Shown: one piece after another, positions 1-9,595 of the stretch
How the letters are laid out: the number at the start of each line of letters is the position of its first letter
Position numbering within the stretch: the stretch's first letter is position 1
DNA from: Oreocharis arfaki
Taxonomy: Eukaryota > Chordata > Aves > Passeriformes > Paramythiidae
DNA: 64,000 bases
Assembly: GCA_013398015.1 (NCBI GenBank)
Contig: VZRR01012437.1
Span: 301,222 to 365,221 of the forward strand
Reading direction: 5' to 3'
Notes under the pieces: model-generated
Seen by the model: the letters and a program-made list of their open reading frames with translations, nothing else
Told to the model about the DNA's origin: nothing
Databases searched by the model: none
Program-made: the position numbers and the translations under genes

Positions 1-14
1 GACCTTGTTGAATC

Positions 15-611
15 TCATACCACTGGCCTCAACTCATCGATCCAGCCTGTCCAGATCCCACTGCAGAGCCTTCCTACCCTCCAGTAGATCAACATTTCCA
101 CCCAACTTGGCATGTCTGCAAACTGACCGAGGGTGCACTGGATCCCCTCTTCAAGATCATCAATAAAGATACTCAATATGACTGGCCCCAATACTGGGCC
201 TTGAGGAACACAACTAGTGACCAGCCACCAGCTGGATGTAACTCTATTCACCATCAGTCTCTGGGCCCAGACACCCAGAAGGCTTTTTTTGCCCAATGCA
301 AACAGTTTCTCCAGGAGGACGCCGTGGGAAATGGTGTCAAAGGCTTTACTGACATCTAGGTAGACAACTTCTGCAGCCTTTTGCTCATCCTCTAAGTACG
401 TCATTCTGTCATAGAAGACCAGCTTGGTCAAGCAGGACCTGGCTTTCACAAAGCAATGCTGGCTGGGCCTGATCCCCTGGCTGTCCTGTATGTGCCATGT
501 GATGGCTCTCAAGACAATCTGCTCCATGACATTCCCTGGCCCTGAGGTCAGACTGACAGGCCTACAGTTCCCCAGATCCTCCTTCCAACCCTTCTTGTAG
601 ATGAGTATCAC
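15..611 (-). pseudogene. CR1 ORF2 reverse transcriptase fragment, inactive
   Basis: The longest open piece of the CR1 copy, about 198 codons. It carries recognisable LINE reverse-transcriptase blocks: NCRPVSLTSGPGNVMEQI near the start, AAEVVYLDVSKAFDTISHGVLLEKL (the first catalytic aspartate block) in the middle, and a PQGPVLGPVILSIFIDDL block. The frame then reaches QFADMPSW, where the second catalytic FADD block is expected. The second aspartate is gone and the following residues no longer resemble the family, which fits a small indel. The protein is therefore catalytically broken and has no intact upstream partner domain in frame. It is a retrotransposon relic, not a host gene. Confidence 0.88.
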
Positions 612-2099
612 ATTTGCTAACCTCTAGTCACCTGGGACCTCCACCATTAACCAATATTGCTGGTAAATGACGGAAAGTGGCTCAGTGAGCACTTCTGCCA
701 GTGCCATCAGTACCCTCGGGTGGATGCCACCCAGCCTCGTAGACTTGAGAATTTGTCAGTGGCATAGGGCTCTGACTCTTTCCCTTTGGATTACATGGCC
801 TTCATTCTGCTCCTCGTCTCTTTATTCCAGCTCAGGGGGCTCGGTACCCATATAACAGCTGGTCATGCTGTTAAAAACTTAGGAAAAGAAGGCAGTAAGT
901 ACCTCAGCATCTTTCCTCATCTTTCGTCACCTTGTTTGCTCTCTCATCCAATAAAGGATGGGAATTCTCCCAGGCCTTCCCTTTGTTACTGGTGTATTAA
1001 CAAACACTTTTTATCAACTTTTACAGCAGTAGCCAGATCAATTTTTATTTGGCCCTTCTAATTTTCTCCCTGCATAACCTCGCAATATCCTTGTAGTCCT
1101 CCCGAGTTGCTGGCCCCTTCTTCGAGAGGCCATAGACTCTCCTATTTTTCCTGATTTCAAACCATAACACTGTTCAGTCAGGCTGGCCTCCTCTCCTGAC
1201 AGCTCTTATTTAGGCACATGGGGACAGCCCACTTCTGTCCTTCTAGGATTTCTATCCTTCCTGGACTTCTCTCCCTTTCAGGAATGCCTCCCAAAAGTTT
1301 GTCAACCAGACTCCTCAATATGCCGGTCTGCCCTCCAGAAGTCCAAGGTAACAACTCTGCTGACTCCCTCCTTATTTGTGCAAGAATCGAAAACTCTTGT
1401 AATTTCACAACCATTGAGCCCAAGACAGCCTCCAATCATTGCATCACCCACAAGTGCTTCTCTGTTTGTGAACAGTAAGTCAGGCAGGGCACCTTCCCTA
1501 GCTGGCTTACTCGCCAACTGTGTCAGGAAGTTCTCTTCCAGACACTCCGGGAACTGTTTCCTCTAGACTGTTTCCTCTCCACTGCATTTCATTTCCAGCA
1601 GACATCCGGTGAGTTGAAGCTCCCCAGGAGAACAAGGGCTAGCAATGTTAAACCTTCTCACAGCTGCTCAGAGAATATTTTGCCAGCTTCCGCAACCTGG
1701 CTAGATGTAAGAGACTCCCAACCAGGATTCTGCACTGTTGGCCTTACCCCTGATTCTTACCCATGAACAACCCTATTGGCACCACAATTAAGCTCTAGAC
1801 AACCCAAACACTCCCTAAAACACAGGGCTATTCCACCGCCTCTCCTTCCTTGCCTATCCTTTCTGAAGAGTTTACAGTCATCCAGTGCAGCCCTCCAGTT
1901 GTGAGTCATCACACAATGACCATGTTTCTGTAATGGCAATTATATCATCGTTTTCCTGCTGCACAATGGCTTCCAGCTCCTCCTGTTTACTGCCCATCCT
2001 GCGTGCACTGGAGCAGAAGCATTTCAGTCAGGCTATTTATACCTCCACCTTTTGTGGGGGAGAAGTCCTTATTCCTGTATGACCAATCTCAGATGCTTC

Positions 2100-2599
2100 T
2101 GCGGTTTCTAACACATGGATAACCACTGGTCTTTGCTGCCACATGGACCTCCATCTCCTATCTTCACTGAAATGGAAGACCAAAGGACATCACTAGCACA
2201 CTGTCCCCCAAACATGGGTGTGCTGCCCCCATGCTTATCTCTAGTGAGCCTGATTTTATCAGTTTCCCCCTTCAAATCTAGTTTAAAGCTTTTCTAATGA
2301 GCCCTTCTAACCTCTGTGCAAAGATCCTTTTCTCCCTTTGAGATAGCTGTCTGTCGCCAGCAGGCCTGGTGTCATGTAAACCAAACCATGATTAAACCCC
2401 CCAAAATTCTGCCAGTGACACTAGGCTTGGAGCTAGGAATTGATCAGCTGGCTCTTCCTGTTCTTTCCCTCATCATTCCCTGCAACTGGAAGGATAGAGA
2501 AGCACACCACTTGTGCTCCTGATTCCTGAATCAAGGCCCTGAAGTTTCTCTTCCTTGCCCTCATACTTCCTGTTGCAACTTCATTGCTGCCTACCTGAA

Positions 2600-2646
<47 letters not shown>

Positions 2647-2830
2647 ATTAAACATATATTAATCTGAGGGCCATACCAGGATAGGGAAACTTTCTCTCCT
2701 CATCTTTAACCCAGGCCTCAAGGAAGCAGGAGACTTCCTGAAGAAGTGGGTCCTTCTCTTTGAGCCTTCTGTTCCCTTCAGAAGGGAGTCTCCTATGACA
2801 ATGATCCACCTTTTTTGCTTTGTAGAGCAC
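2100..2830 (-). pseudogene. CR1 ORF1 GDSL-esterase remnant, frameshifted
   Basis: Reading the minus strand down from about 2810 gives RWIIVIGDSLLKGTEGS, with the GDSL serine-hydrolase block intact. After a shift of frame it continues as KDPLLQEVSCFLEAWVKDEERKF. Further down (about 2590-2300) the sequence still resembles the later part of the CR1 ORF1 esterase, with pieces reading ILPVAGND and, after another shift, NFGGFNHGL. The A44 run at 2601-2644 interrupts this region. ORF1 of avian CR1 elements is known to carry an esterase-like domain. This copy cannot make the protein. Confidence 0.72.
2601..2644 (+). repeat. Uninterrupted A44 homopolymer inside CR1 ORF1
   Basis: Forty-four consecutive A residues follow CTACCTGAAC and precede TGATTAAACAT. 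On the CR1 coding strand this is a T44 run in the middle of the esterase region, not at an element end, so it is not a normal LINE tail. It may be microsatellite expansion, the tail of a tiny nested insertion, or an assembly or sequencing artefact. Confidence 0.95.
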
Positions 2831-2840
2831 ATTTGATGCA

Positions 2841-3757
2841 GGGTACAGGTAAACTTGACCTCAGCAGCACCAAGCTAGATGAACCATCATCCTTGCTACT
2901 GTTTGGTTTCACGTGCAGTGGCTCCTAAGTATTACGTGAGGGCATTTGGGAAGGTAAGGCAGTCACAGATGAGACACACCTCTGCTGCACTGGGCAGGAA
3001 CTTGTCACCATCGCCCCTTATCCCTTAAGTGACTGCACTCAGCAGGGAAGAGGGTGCATAAGGAATCTCCCATATCTCGTCTACTGCAAGTTCTTCAGAT
3101 GTGTCAAAATGGTAATCAGAAGCCACTGGAAAACTCCTCTAAATACGGAAAATCCCCCAGAAACTTAGTAAAATTTTCTCCAACGTAAAAGCCTGCACAT
3201 AAAACCTATTTTTACAGAGTTAATAATACAGTGCCTCAGTTGTCATGATGTAACATACAAACTGCACTAAGTTATTGTCAAAGAATAATGTTACTATACT
3301 GAAGGTTGTGTGCAAACATTGATTTCTAGGTGTAAGTTTATGCACAAATATAAAACTTGCTTTTAGAGGATTCATTTTGTCCCCTTGTCCTCCTTGTCAG
3401 TAAGGAATTGCATAAGAAAAGTTACAAGAGTAACTTTTCTTTGCAACACTGTCACAGAGCAGCTCCATAAAGGCACCTGAGCTAGGAAGGATCCCAAGCA
3501 CTCAGCGGAGAGACCCTCCCATTTCCCTCCAGTAATCTAGTTACAAACTCTTACCATATTTTAGCTGCAATTATCCTCTAGCAAACAGAGCTCAGAATTT
3601 ACCTAGTTTAAAATACAAATCTAAGGAAAACCACCAAATGAAACTCTCTCTTGAGCAACTTCAACAAAACCCCTTACAGAAAATTCAAGGATATCAGCAA
3701 CTCTACAAATAAGCTTTAGGTCAAAATAAGTGTTTGCCTTACTAAAATAATTTAAAA
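2841..3757. other. Gene-free stretch between two CR1 copies
   Basis: No host exon is recognisable. The first 200 bases may be the decayed 5' part of the neighbouring CR1 element: a minus-strand reading near 2960-3010 contains AAEVCLICD, reminiscent of a cysteine-rich ORF1 segment. The rest is AT-rich unique DNA, probably ANKIB1 intron by synteny. Confidence 0.5.
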
Positions 3758-4262
3758 CTCTTGTTTCTTGTCCTGTCAAAACAGGCCCCAGGAAAAAGTC
3801 CTTCTTGTGGGCTCCCTTTGTATATTGAAAGGTTGCAATAACACCTTCTAGGAGCCCTCTTCTCCAGGGTGAGCAACCCCAACTCTCTCGGCCTTTCTTC
3901 ATAGGAGAGCTGCTCTGTGTTTGTGTCCCTCCTCCAGACCCACTCCAACAGTGGGTCTGTCCTTGTTGTATTGAGGGGCTCCAGAGCTGGATGCAGTGTT
4001 CCAGGTGGGGTCTCTCACCAGAGCAGGGCAGAGGGGCAGAATCCCCTCGCTCACCCTGCTGGCCACGATGCTTTTGATGCAGCCCAGGATACAACTGACT
4101 TTCTGGGCTGCAAGTGCAGACCGCTAGCTTGCATCCAGTTTTCCATCCACAAGTACCCTCAAACCCTCCTCGGCAAGGCTGCTCTCAATCTCTTCACCCC
4201 CAGCCTGTATCAATACCAGGAGCTACCTTGACCCAGGTAGGGACCTTGCACTCGGCCTTCCA
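3758..4262 (-). mobile_element. CR1 3'-end fragment, antisense, 5'-truncated
   Basis: The plus strand shows the reverse complement of the CR1 3' region: a TCTTGTCCTGTCA block near 3765, CCCTCTTCTCCAGGGTGAGC near 3860, CTCCAGAGCTGGATGCAGTG near 3980, GGGCAGAATCCCCTCGCTCA near 4035, and AGGACCTTGCACTCGGCCTT-like sequence (GGGACCTTGCACTCGGCCTT) at about 4240-4260. The order of blocks matches antisense CR1. The element stops where the upstream reverse-transcriptase part would begin, the usual 5' truncation. It is a separate insertion from the copy at the left edge. Confidence 0.9.
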
Positions 4263-5939
4263 CTGTCACAAACAAAGACTAATTTGTCTGGTTTCAATAA
4301 CTCTGGAAGACATTTAGCAGTTATGAAGAAAAACAGCAGTTGTTAAACATTAAGTAGACTCCTCTGGCTTGAACTTTTAACATAAAATGTAACATAACCT
4401 TGCATGAAATAACCTTTCCCCCTAAAATTTACACGTAAGTGTGATTTCTATAATGCTCCATGGAAAAGTACGTGGTATGTATTTTGGAAGGAGGAAGCAA
4501 AAGAAGTAAAAGTCTTGCCTGATGATAATGATGTTGAAAACAGAAACTTCCATGTTATTTTGAACATTTCAGAATTTCCAGAGGGCTGCTCTTCAAGCAA
4601 AACAGATCTCTCTTTGCTATGTATCATTACCAATTATGCAAACACAGTAATGTGATTAGAAACATAAGTGGTTCAGCACATGTATCGGTAACCTCCAGCT
4701 TCTCAATTTTCTTTCTTACTGGCATGAGTCACCTTAGCAGAGCTGACAAAACTTCAACAGTGACAACTGCAGACAGCAACGTCTAGTTATCAGATTCCAA
4801 GGTGAGGTTAATGAACTGCTCAGGTAACGGTAATTACATGACATCTGAACAAAAAAAATAAATCAAAAACCCTCAAAAACAAACAAACAACCCCCCCAAA
4901 CAAACAAAACCCCCCAAAAAAATCCCTCAATTACACAAAACAAAACCTTAAAAAAAAGTCAAACAAAAATCCAAAATATCACAAAACCTGCTAGCCAAAC
5001 TAGTTAATGATTAATAAACAAAGCTCTACTACTGGAACAAAAAGAAATATAGTGATAAGCAACCACAGCAGAGATGTCACAGACCAGGAGTGATAAACTG
5101 TTCAGGACAGAATAAATCAACCATAGCATTAACAAGGTTTTATATAGTGAACAAAGACATAACGACATTTTCTAAAGCCATTTTTATAGTTGTTCCATTG
5201 AATAAAAGCTGACAGCTTTAGAAGGCATTCCTTTTCATACTTACATGCTTAGCTTTCCTTAATTTTCTGAAGTGTGTAGGCCAGATAGGAACATATAAAC
5301 TCATATGCAATATGTAACTACGTCCATGTTTTGTGCAATAAGCTTCATCATGTGCTTACATACATTCATACCGAGTCCTATCTAGATGTGAATGGCACAA
5401 GTGAAAATTAAGGAGACTGCATAGAAGTTACTTGCATAACTTCTGGATTTTGGCTATTGATATTATTATTATAGTGCCACTGTTTTAATTTTTTCCCTTT
5501 CTTTTAAAATTGATTTTCATCCATAATACGCTGTTGATAGATACATATATATATAAATACAGAGCATCACAGACATTGTTCAGCTTTTTAGTAGATTTAT
5601 AGTAATATGGTCATTCAGGAATAATAGAGTGCATTATCAAAATATTTTATTCTTTTGATTTAGGACTGAAATAAAATTTGTTGAAGGAGGAATTGACTGA
5701 GCATGGGACCACAGAAAGGCTTGGAATTAAAGTTTGCAGAAGCCTCTTCTGTGACTTGTAAAGACAACAACTTACTCTTTCCATGTCCACAAAAAAAGAA
5801 AAATAAGAAAAATTTGCTAGAAATTCTACCAAGTCACTCATATGTAGACACCTTAATGAAACAAGTTACATGTTCTAAGTATTTGAAAAACACTGTTGCT
5901 TTCCTTATGACTAAAGCCTCCCCCCCCCACCCTCCACAG
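4263..5939. other. Gene-free AT-rich stretch, with a low-complexity CAAAC/CCCAAA tract at 4850-4990
   Basis: No exon or known repeat family is recognised. The tract at about 4850-4990 is built of A-runs, CAAA units and C-runs; its complement is G/T-rich. The right end is a C-rich run followed by CACAG directly before the assembly gap, which resembles a splice acceptor by composition only. Confidence 0.6.
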
Positions 5940-6118
5940 NNNNNNNNNNNNNNNNNNNNNNNNNNNNNNNNNNNNNNNNNNNNNNNNNNNNNNNNNNNNN
6001 NNNNNNNNNNNNNNNNNNNNNNNNNNNNNNNNNNNNNNNNNNNNNNNNNNNNNNNNNNNNNNNNNNNNNNNNNNNNNNNNNNNNNNNNNNNNNNNNNNNN
6101 NNNNNNNNNNNNNNNNNN
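5940..6118. other. Assembly gap (179 N)
   Basis: A run of 179 undetermined bases sits between a C-rich tract and the left shoulder of the CpG island. Translations across it are meaningless. Confidence 0.99.
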
Positions 6119-6924
6119 CAAGATTAATTTTTAAAAGTTGCCAAATTTCCAGTATGTGCTTAGACATGCCTGGAAGAGGGATACTGGCACTTACATAAAA
6201 CTGCTACGGCATCACGACTAAATTTTTTCCACTGAGGAAAAAATAAAGACCTACACCCCCGAGATCGCGAGCGTTTAATTTCATTCAAGGGCTGTTCTGA
6301 CGGCGTTACCGATCCAGGAAGACAGGTCACTCTGTCACAGCTCGCGCCGTAGCACGCGCTGCCACTCCGGCCACTCACACTTTTTCCCTTCTGCCTTCCA
6401 GGCAACATCTCCCGGCTACGACCAAGGCGGGCACGAGCCCAGCGGCGGGACCTGGCTGAAGCCAGGCCAGTGGGCAGCGCAAAACTTTACGACGGTCCCG
6501 GCCGCCCCGGGGCAGCTGCCACCAATCCCCCCCACACAGCCAATTCCCGGGCGAGCTCCCCCGCCCTCCGCCGGCCGAGAGCCCGGGCCAGAGGCGGCCT
6601 CTCTCCCCCCTTATCCCCGGCCCAGCGGCCCGCGGCTCCGGCCATCCCCTTTGCCCACAGCCCCCTACCGTACTAACCATGGTAACCTGCCGCTTGTTCA
6701 CCTCCGCACTCCGGCTGCTCCCGCCTCCCCCTCTCCGCTACCTTCGCCAGCCGACGGCACCGAGGCTCTCCCACAGCTGCCTCCCGGCCCGGCCCCCCGG
6801 CGATGCGCGGCGCTGCCGACGCCCCGATGTGCGGAGCCTCCAAGCTTCGCCCGCGGCCAGGCTCCCCTCGTCGTGCCCTCCCGCAGCCTCCGCCCGAACC
6901 TCGCCCAGCGCCGCGGGCACTCAC

Positions 6925-7300
6925 CGGCTCCTCACAGGGGCTCTCCCCGGCCCTTCCCGGCGCCTCCACGCCCGCCACTCAGAGCTTCCATGTGCCCAGC
7001 GGCCGCTCCTCTCTCCCGCTCCACTCCGGGTACGGCGCCCTCTGGAGTGCCCGCTCCAGTGGGAGCTCGACGGGCAGCCGGGGCTGTCACTCAGCCCGCC
7101 GGGGCCCCCGGCGAAGGCACGGGGCTGCGGCTGCCGCCGGCTCGCTACCCCTTTGTTCGGCGGCAGCGGCGCTGACAGCTGCTACCAGCGGCGCTCCGCG
7201 GGCCCGGGCGGCCGCTCCGCCTCGGCACCTCCCCGCCAGCCAGCCGCGCCTCCTACTCCCGGCCCGGCCCGGCCCGCAGCCCCGACTTGCTCCCTCTTTC
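6925..7300 (-). other. ANKIB1: Candidate non-coding first exon of ANKIB1
   Basis: On the minus strand the sequence GAGGAGCCG|GTGAGTGCCC forms a near-perfect splice donor, with the last exon base at 6925. This lies inside the CpG island and points away from KRIT1, as expected for ANKIB1 by synteny. No ANKIB1 coding start (an ankyrin-repeat plus RBR ubiquitin-ligase protein) is visible anywhere in the window, so this exon would be 5' untranslated and the next exon lies left of position 1. The 5' boundary given is only approximate. Confidence 0.45.
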
Positions 7301-7399
7301 TCCACTCGCGGTCAACAACCGGCGGCGGCAGCACAAGTTCAGGCCGCCGACCCGGAAACTCATCGGCAGCCGAGGCCCGCGGGGCTCCGACGGGAAGCG

Positions 7400-7927
7400 G
7401 ATCCACCGCGCCGGGGGAGGGAGCGGGGCGGGGACGGGGCGGAGCAGGCCGGGACGCGGGGCCTGGGCAGCGGGCGCGCCGGGAGGATGCGGCGGGCAGG
7501 CGGAGGCAGGCACCACCGAGGAAGGCAAGGCAGGCAGGGAGCGAGCGGGGCCGGGACGCTCTCCCTCACTCCGGCCCCAGGGCGGTCCTCAGGGCGGGGG
7601 AGCCGCTGCCGCCCCGCTGGGATTTAGCGGGAGCGCCCCTGGGAGGGCCAGTGCCTGTCGGCTTCTGGGTGCGGCCGGGGAAGTTCGGGGGCGTTTCCCG
7701 GCTGGGTAGTGCGGGGCTGGAGATGCTGGGGCGCGGGGCCGCCTCCTGCCCGTCGCCCTCCGGCCGTGCGGAGGCGAGGCAGCTCTGCGGGGGCTTCTGA
7801 GGCCCCCGGCCTCCGTCCTCCCTGGCGGGGGTGGCGCGGCCGGGAGTCCCGGCGGGAGACGCCCTCCGCCTCATCCCGGCTGGTCCTGCGGGAGGCGGGA
7901 AAGGTCGGCGGTGCTGGGAGAAGCCTG
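7400..7927 (+). other. KRIT1: Candidate non-coding first exon of KRIT1
   Basis: A plus-strand donor AGCCTG|GTGAGGCG ends a possible exon at 7927, at the right shoulder of the CpG island. KRIT1 in mammals has several untranslated 5' exons. A second untranslated exon could start after TATCTTTTCAG at 8577 and end at AGAAGG|GTAAGC near 8907. A third joins the start codon: TTTCCAG at 9575 lies 20 bases before the ATG. The transcription start cannot be placed by eye. Confidence 0.4.
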
Positions 7928-9595
7928 GTGAGGCGTGTGCCTTAGACCGGCAGCCTTTGGAATGGGGCCGCGTTTTTAGCACCTGGGTTTGGTCAGAATC
8001 AGTTCGTGGTGGTGTCTTCTGAAGCTCGTTGTGTTTATTGTCGCATCCTTACAGCCCCACCCTTCTTCGCCCTCAGTTTTTGTTTTTGGAGTCGTATTTC
8101 AAGTCTCAGCGTTGTCGGTTTCACAGACATGCTCATTCTGCACTGGATTTAGTGCAGAGCAGTCACAGAGGGAGTTCACCCGCTGCTTACTCACATGTCC
8201 TGCCGCCTGTCATCCAGGTGACCTGGCTGAACCAGTGCAGGTTCCCTCCACACAAGCCTCTGAACCAAACCTTGTGTATCCAAACACGTGTAAGGAAAGC
8301 CAGGGAGCAGGCCTTTCCCAGCCATGCATAAGGGATGGTTGTTTCATTTTCCTTTTAAAATTCTTAATATCCTAAAGTATGGGTTCTCATAAGTCAGCAT
8401 ATTGCTTTTTAAATGTTTCTAGATGCTACCGTAATGCAAATCATTAACTGTTTCTCTTCAGATGTTGTATTGTTCACATACCATCATTAAATTCTCTAAT
8501 TAAGGTATTTATCTTAAATGATGGTGAAAATGTCCGTGCTGTTACTTATGTTGAGGTTTTTTCAATATCTTTTCAGGTAGTCTTGATCCCAGGAAAAATA
8601 CTGGACTAAGGGCATAGGAATCTGAAGACCTCTGTTTCTTCTAGAAGAGGTGGAGAAGCTAGAAACACTAACATTTAAAATCTGTGGAGGAATTAATCTG
8701 CAAAAAGCATGTGCTTACTGATGCTATGGAATGAAAGGGTGTTCATTTGCAGATGACGAAAATGATCAGCTGGAAGGTGGAAATGGTCAGATATAACCTT
8801 CTTTCTGGAAGCTGATATGTGAAGTGATTTAGCTTTAGGAGGTTTTCCGTATAATTTCCATACAATTTTGTGGTTATAGGAATTGTCACCTTGGTTTAAA
8901 CAGAAGGGTAAGCAAAGCTTTTTCTTAAATCTAAAAGCCTCTATCCACTTTTTTCAGAAACTAAAGATATATTCCTTTCAGAAGCTCTGTTTGAATGAAT
9001 TGTGCACCAGTTTGAAGCCCCTCTGAAATAAAACTAAGTAAATGAATCCATATTATAGTTTATTTTTATCAGCTTTGTTACTTGGTTGTAGGCAAGACTA
9101 TGTTCTACTTTGCGGGAGGGGAGATGAAAACCAGGTATTTCTTGAAATCCATGTGGAACTCATAGAAGTGCAGTACTTGTTACAGGATGTTTTGTAAATT
9201 ACAGTGCTTGTCACTTTGAAATGGCTTTCTTTTTCAATTTCATATCTTTTCCAGAGTTCTAAATTTCTTTGGCCTTTTATCTGGCTTGCAAAATGGGGAA
9301 GATAGTTACAAAGTTGAAAAAAAAATACATTGCTTTTGTTTTAAAGAAGGGTTAGAGAAAAAGCTTATTTGTATCAAGTCTATATGACGTGCTATTTTCC
9401 ACTTTCATGAAAAGGAAGCAGAATTATATCAGCTGTTGGCATTTCTCCAGCTAAGGAACAATAAATGAATAATGTAAAGCATCAGTGGATATGAGCACTC
9501 CATCCTGAAGTTTAGCGTGCTGTTGGATGTTTTTTTCAGCTGAACCTTTTCTTCCTGTTTATTCATTATTTCCAGTGATAAAGTAAGAAGGAGAG

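Larger units (their letters stand above)
1..2840 (-). mobile_element. Degraded CR1 non-LTR retrotransposon, antisense, cut by the window edge
   Basis: Read on the minus strand, this stretch shows the parts of a CR1 LINE in order. An ORF1 GDSL-esterase region lies at about 2100-2830. An ORF2 endonuclease-like stretch at 1757-1939 contains the peptide FRKDRQGRRGGGIALCFREC. A linker at 1178-1517 contains EGALPDLLFTNREALVGDAM, and a reverse transcriptase lies at 15-611. Positions 1-170 read like the start of the CR1 3' region. The parts sit in different frames with stops between them, so the copy is dead. The 3' end lies left of the window and the 5' end fades somewhere between 2840 and about 3070. 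CR1 is the dominant LINE family of birds, which supports the host assignment. Identification rests on recalled CR1 consensus features; exact ends need RepeatMasker. Confidence 0.9.
6280..7950. promoter_or_regulatory. CpG-island promoter, probably shared by ANKIB1 (minus) and KRIT1 (plus)
   Basis: GC content and CpG density rise sharply here compared with the AT-rich DNA on both sides, with many CCGCCC/GGGCGG GC boxes, for example GGAGCGGGGCGGGGACGGGG near 7420. There is no clear TATA box. In other vertebrates ANKIB1 and KRIT1 are divergent neighbours, and KRIT1 starts immediately to the right, so this is best read as a bidirectional housekeeping promoter. The long open frames inside it are composition artefacts: six-frame openness from high GC and no protein similarity. 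Confidence 0.82.

Noticed and set aside
3621..4094. 157-codon minus-strand open frame
   Set aside because: It lies largely within the CR1 3' fragment, outside the element's own coding region.
5703..6167. Open frames crossing the N gap
   Set aside because: The translation is mostly undetermined residues and joins unrelated flanks.
6679..7800. 373-codon plus-strand open frame, and overlapping frames on both strands, in the CpG island
   Set aside because: Open in several frames at once because GC-rich DNA lacks stop codons; Pro/Arg/Ala-rich with no domain or conserved motif.
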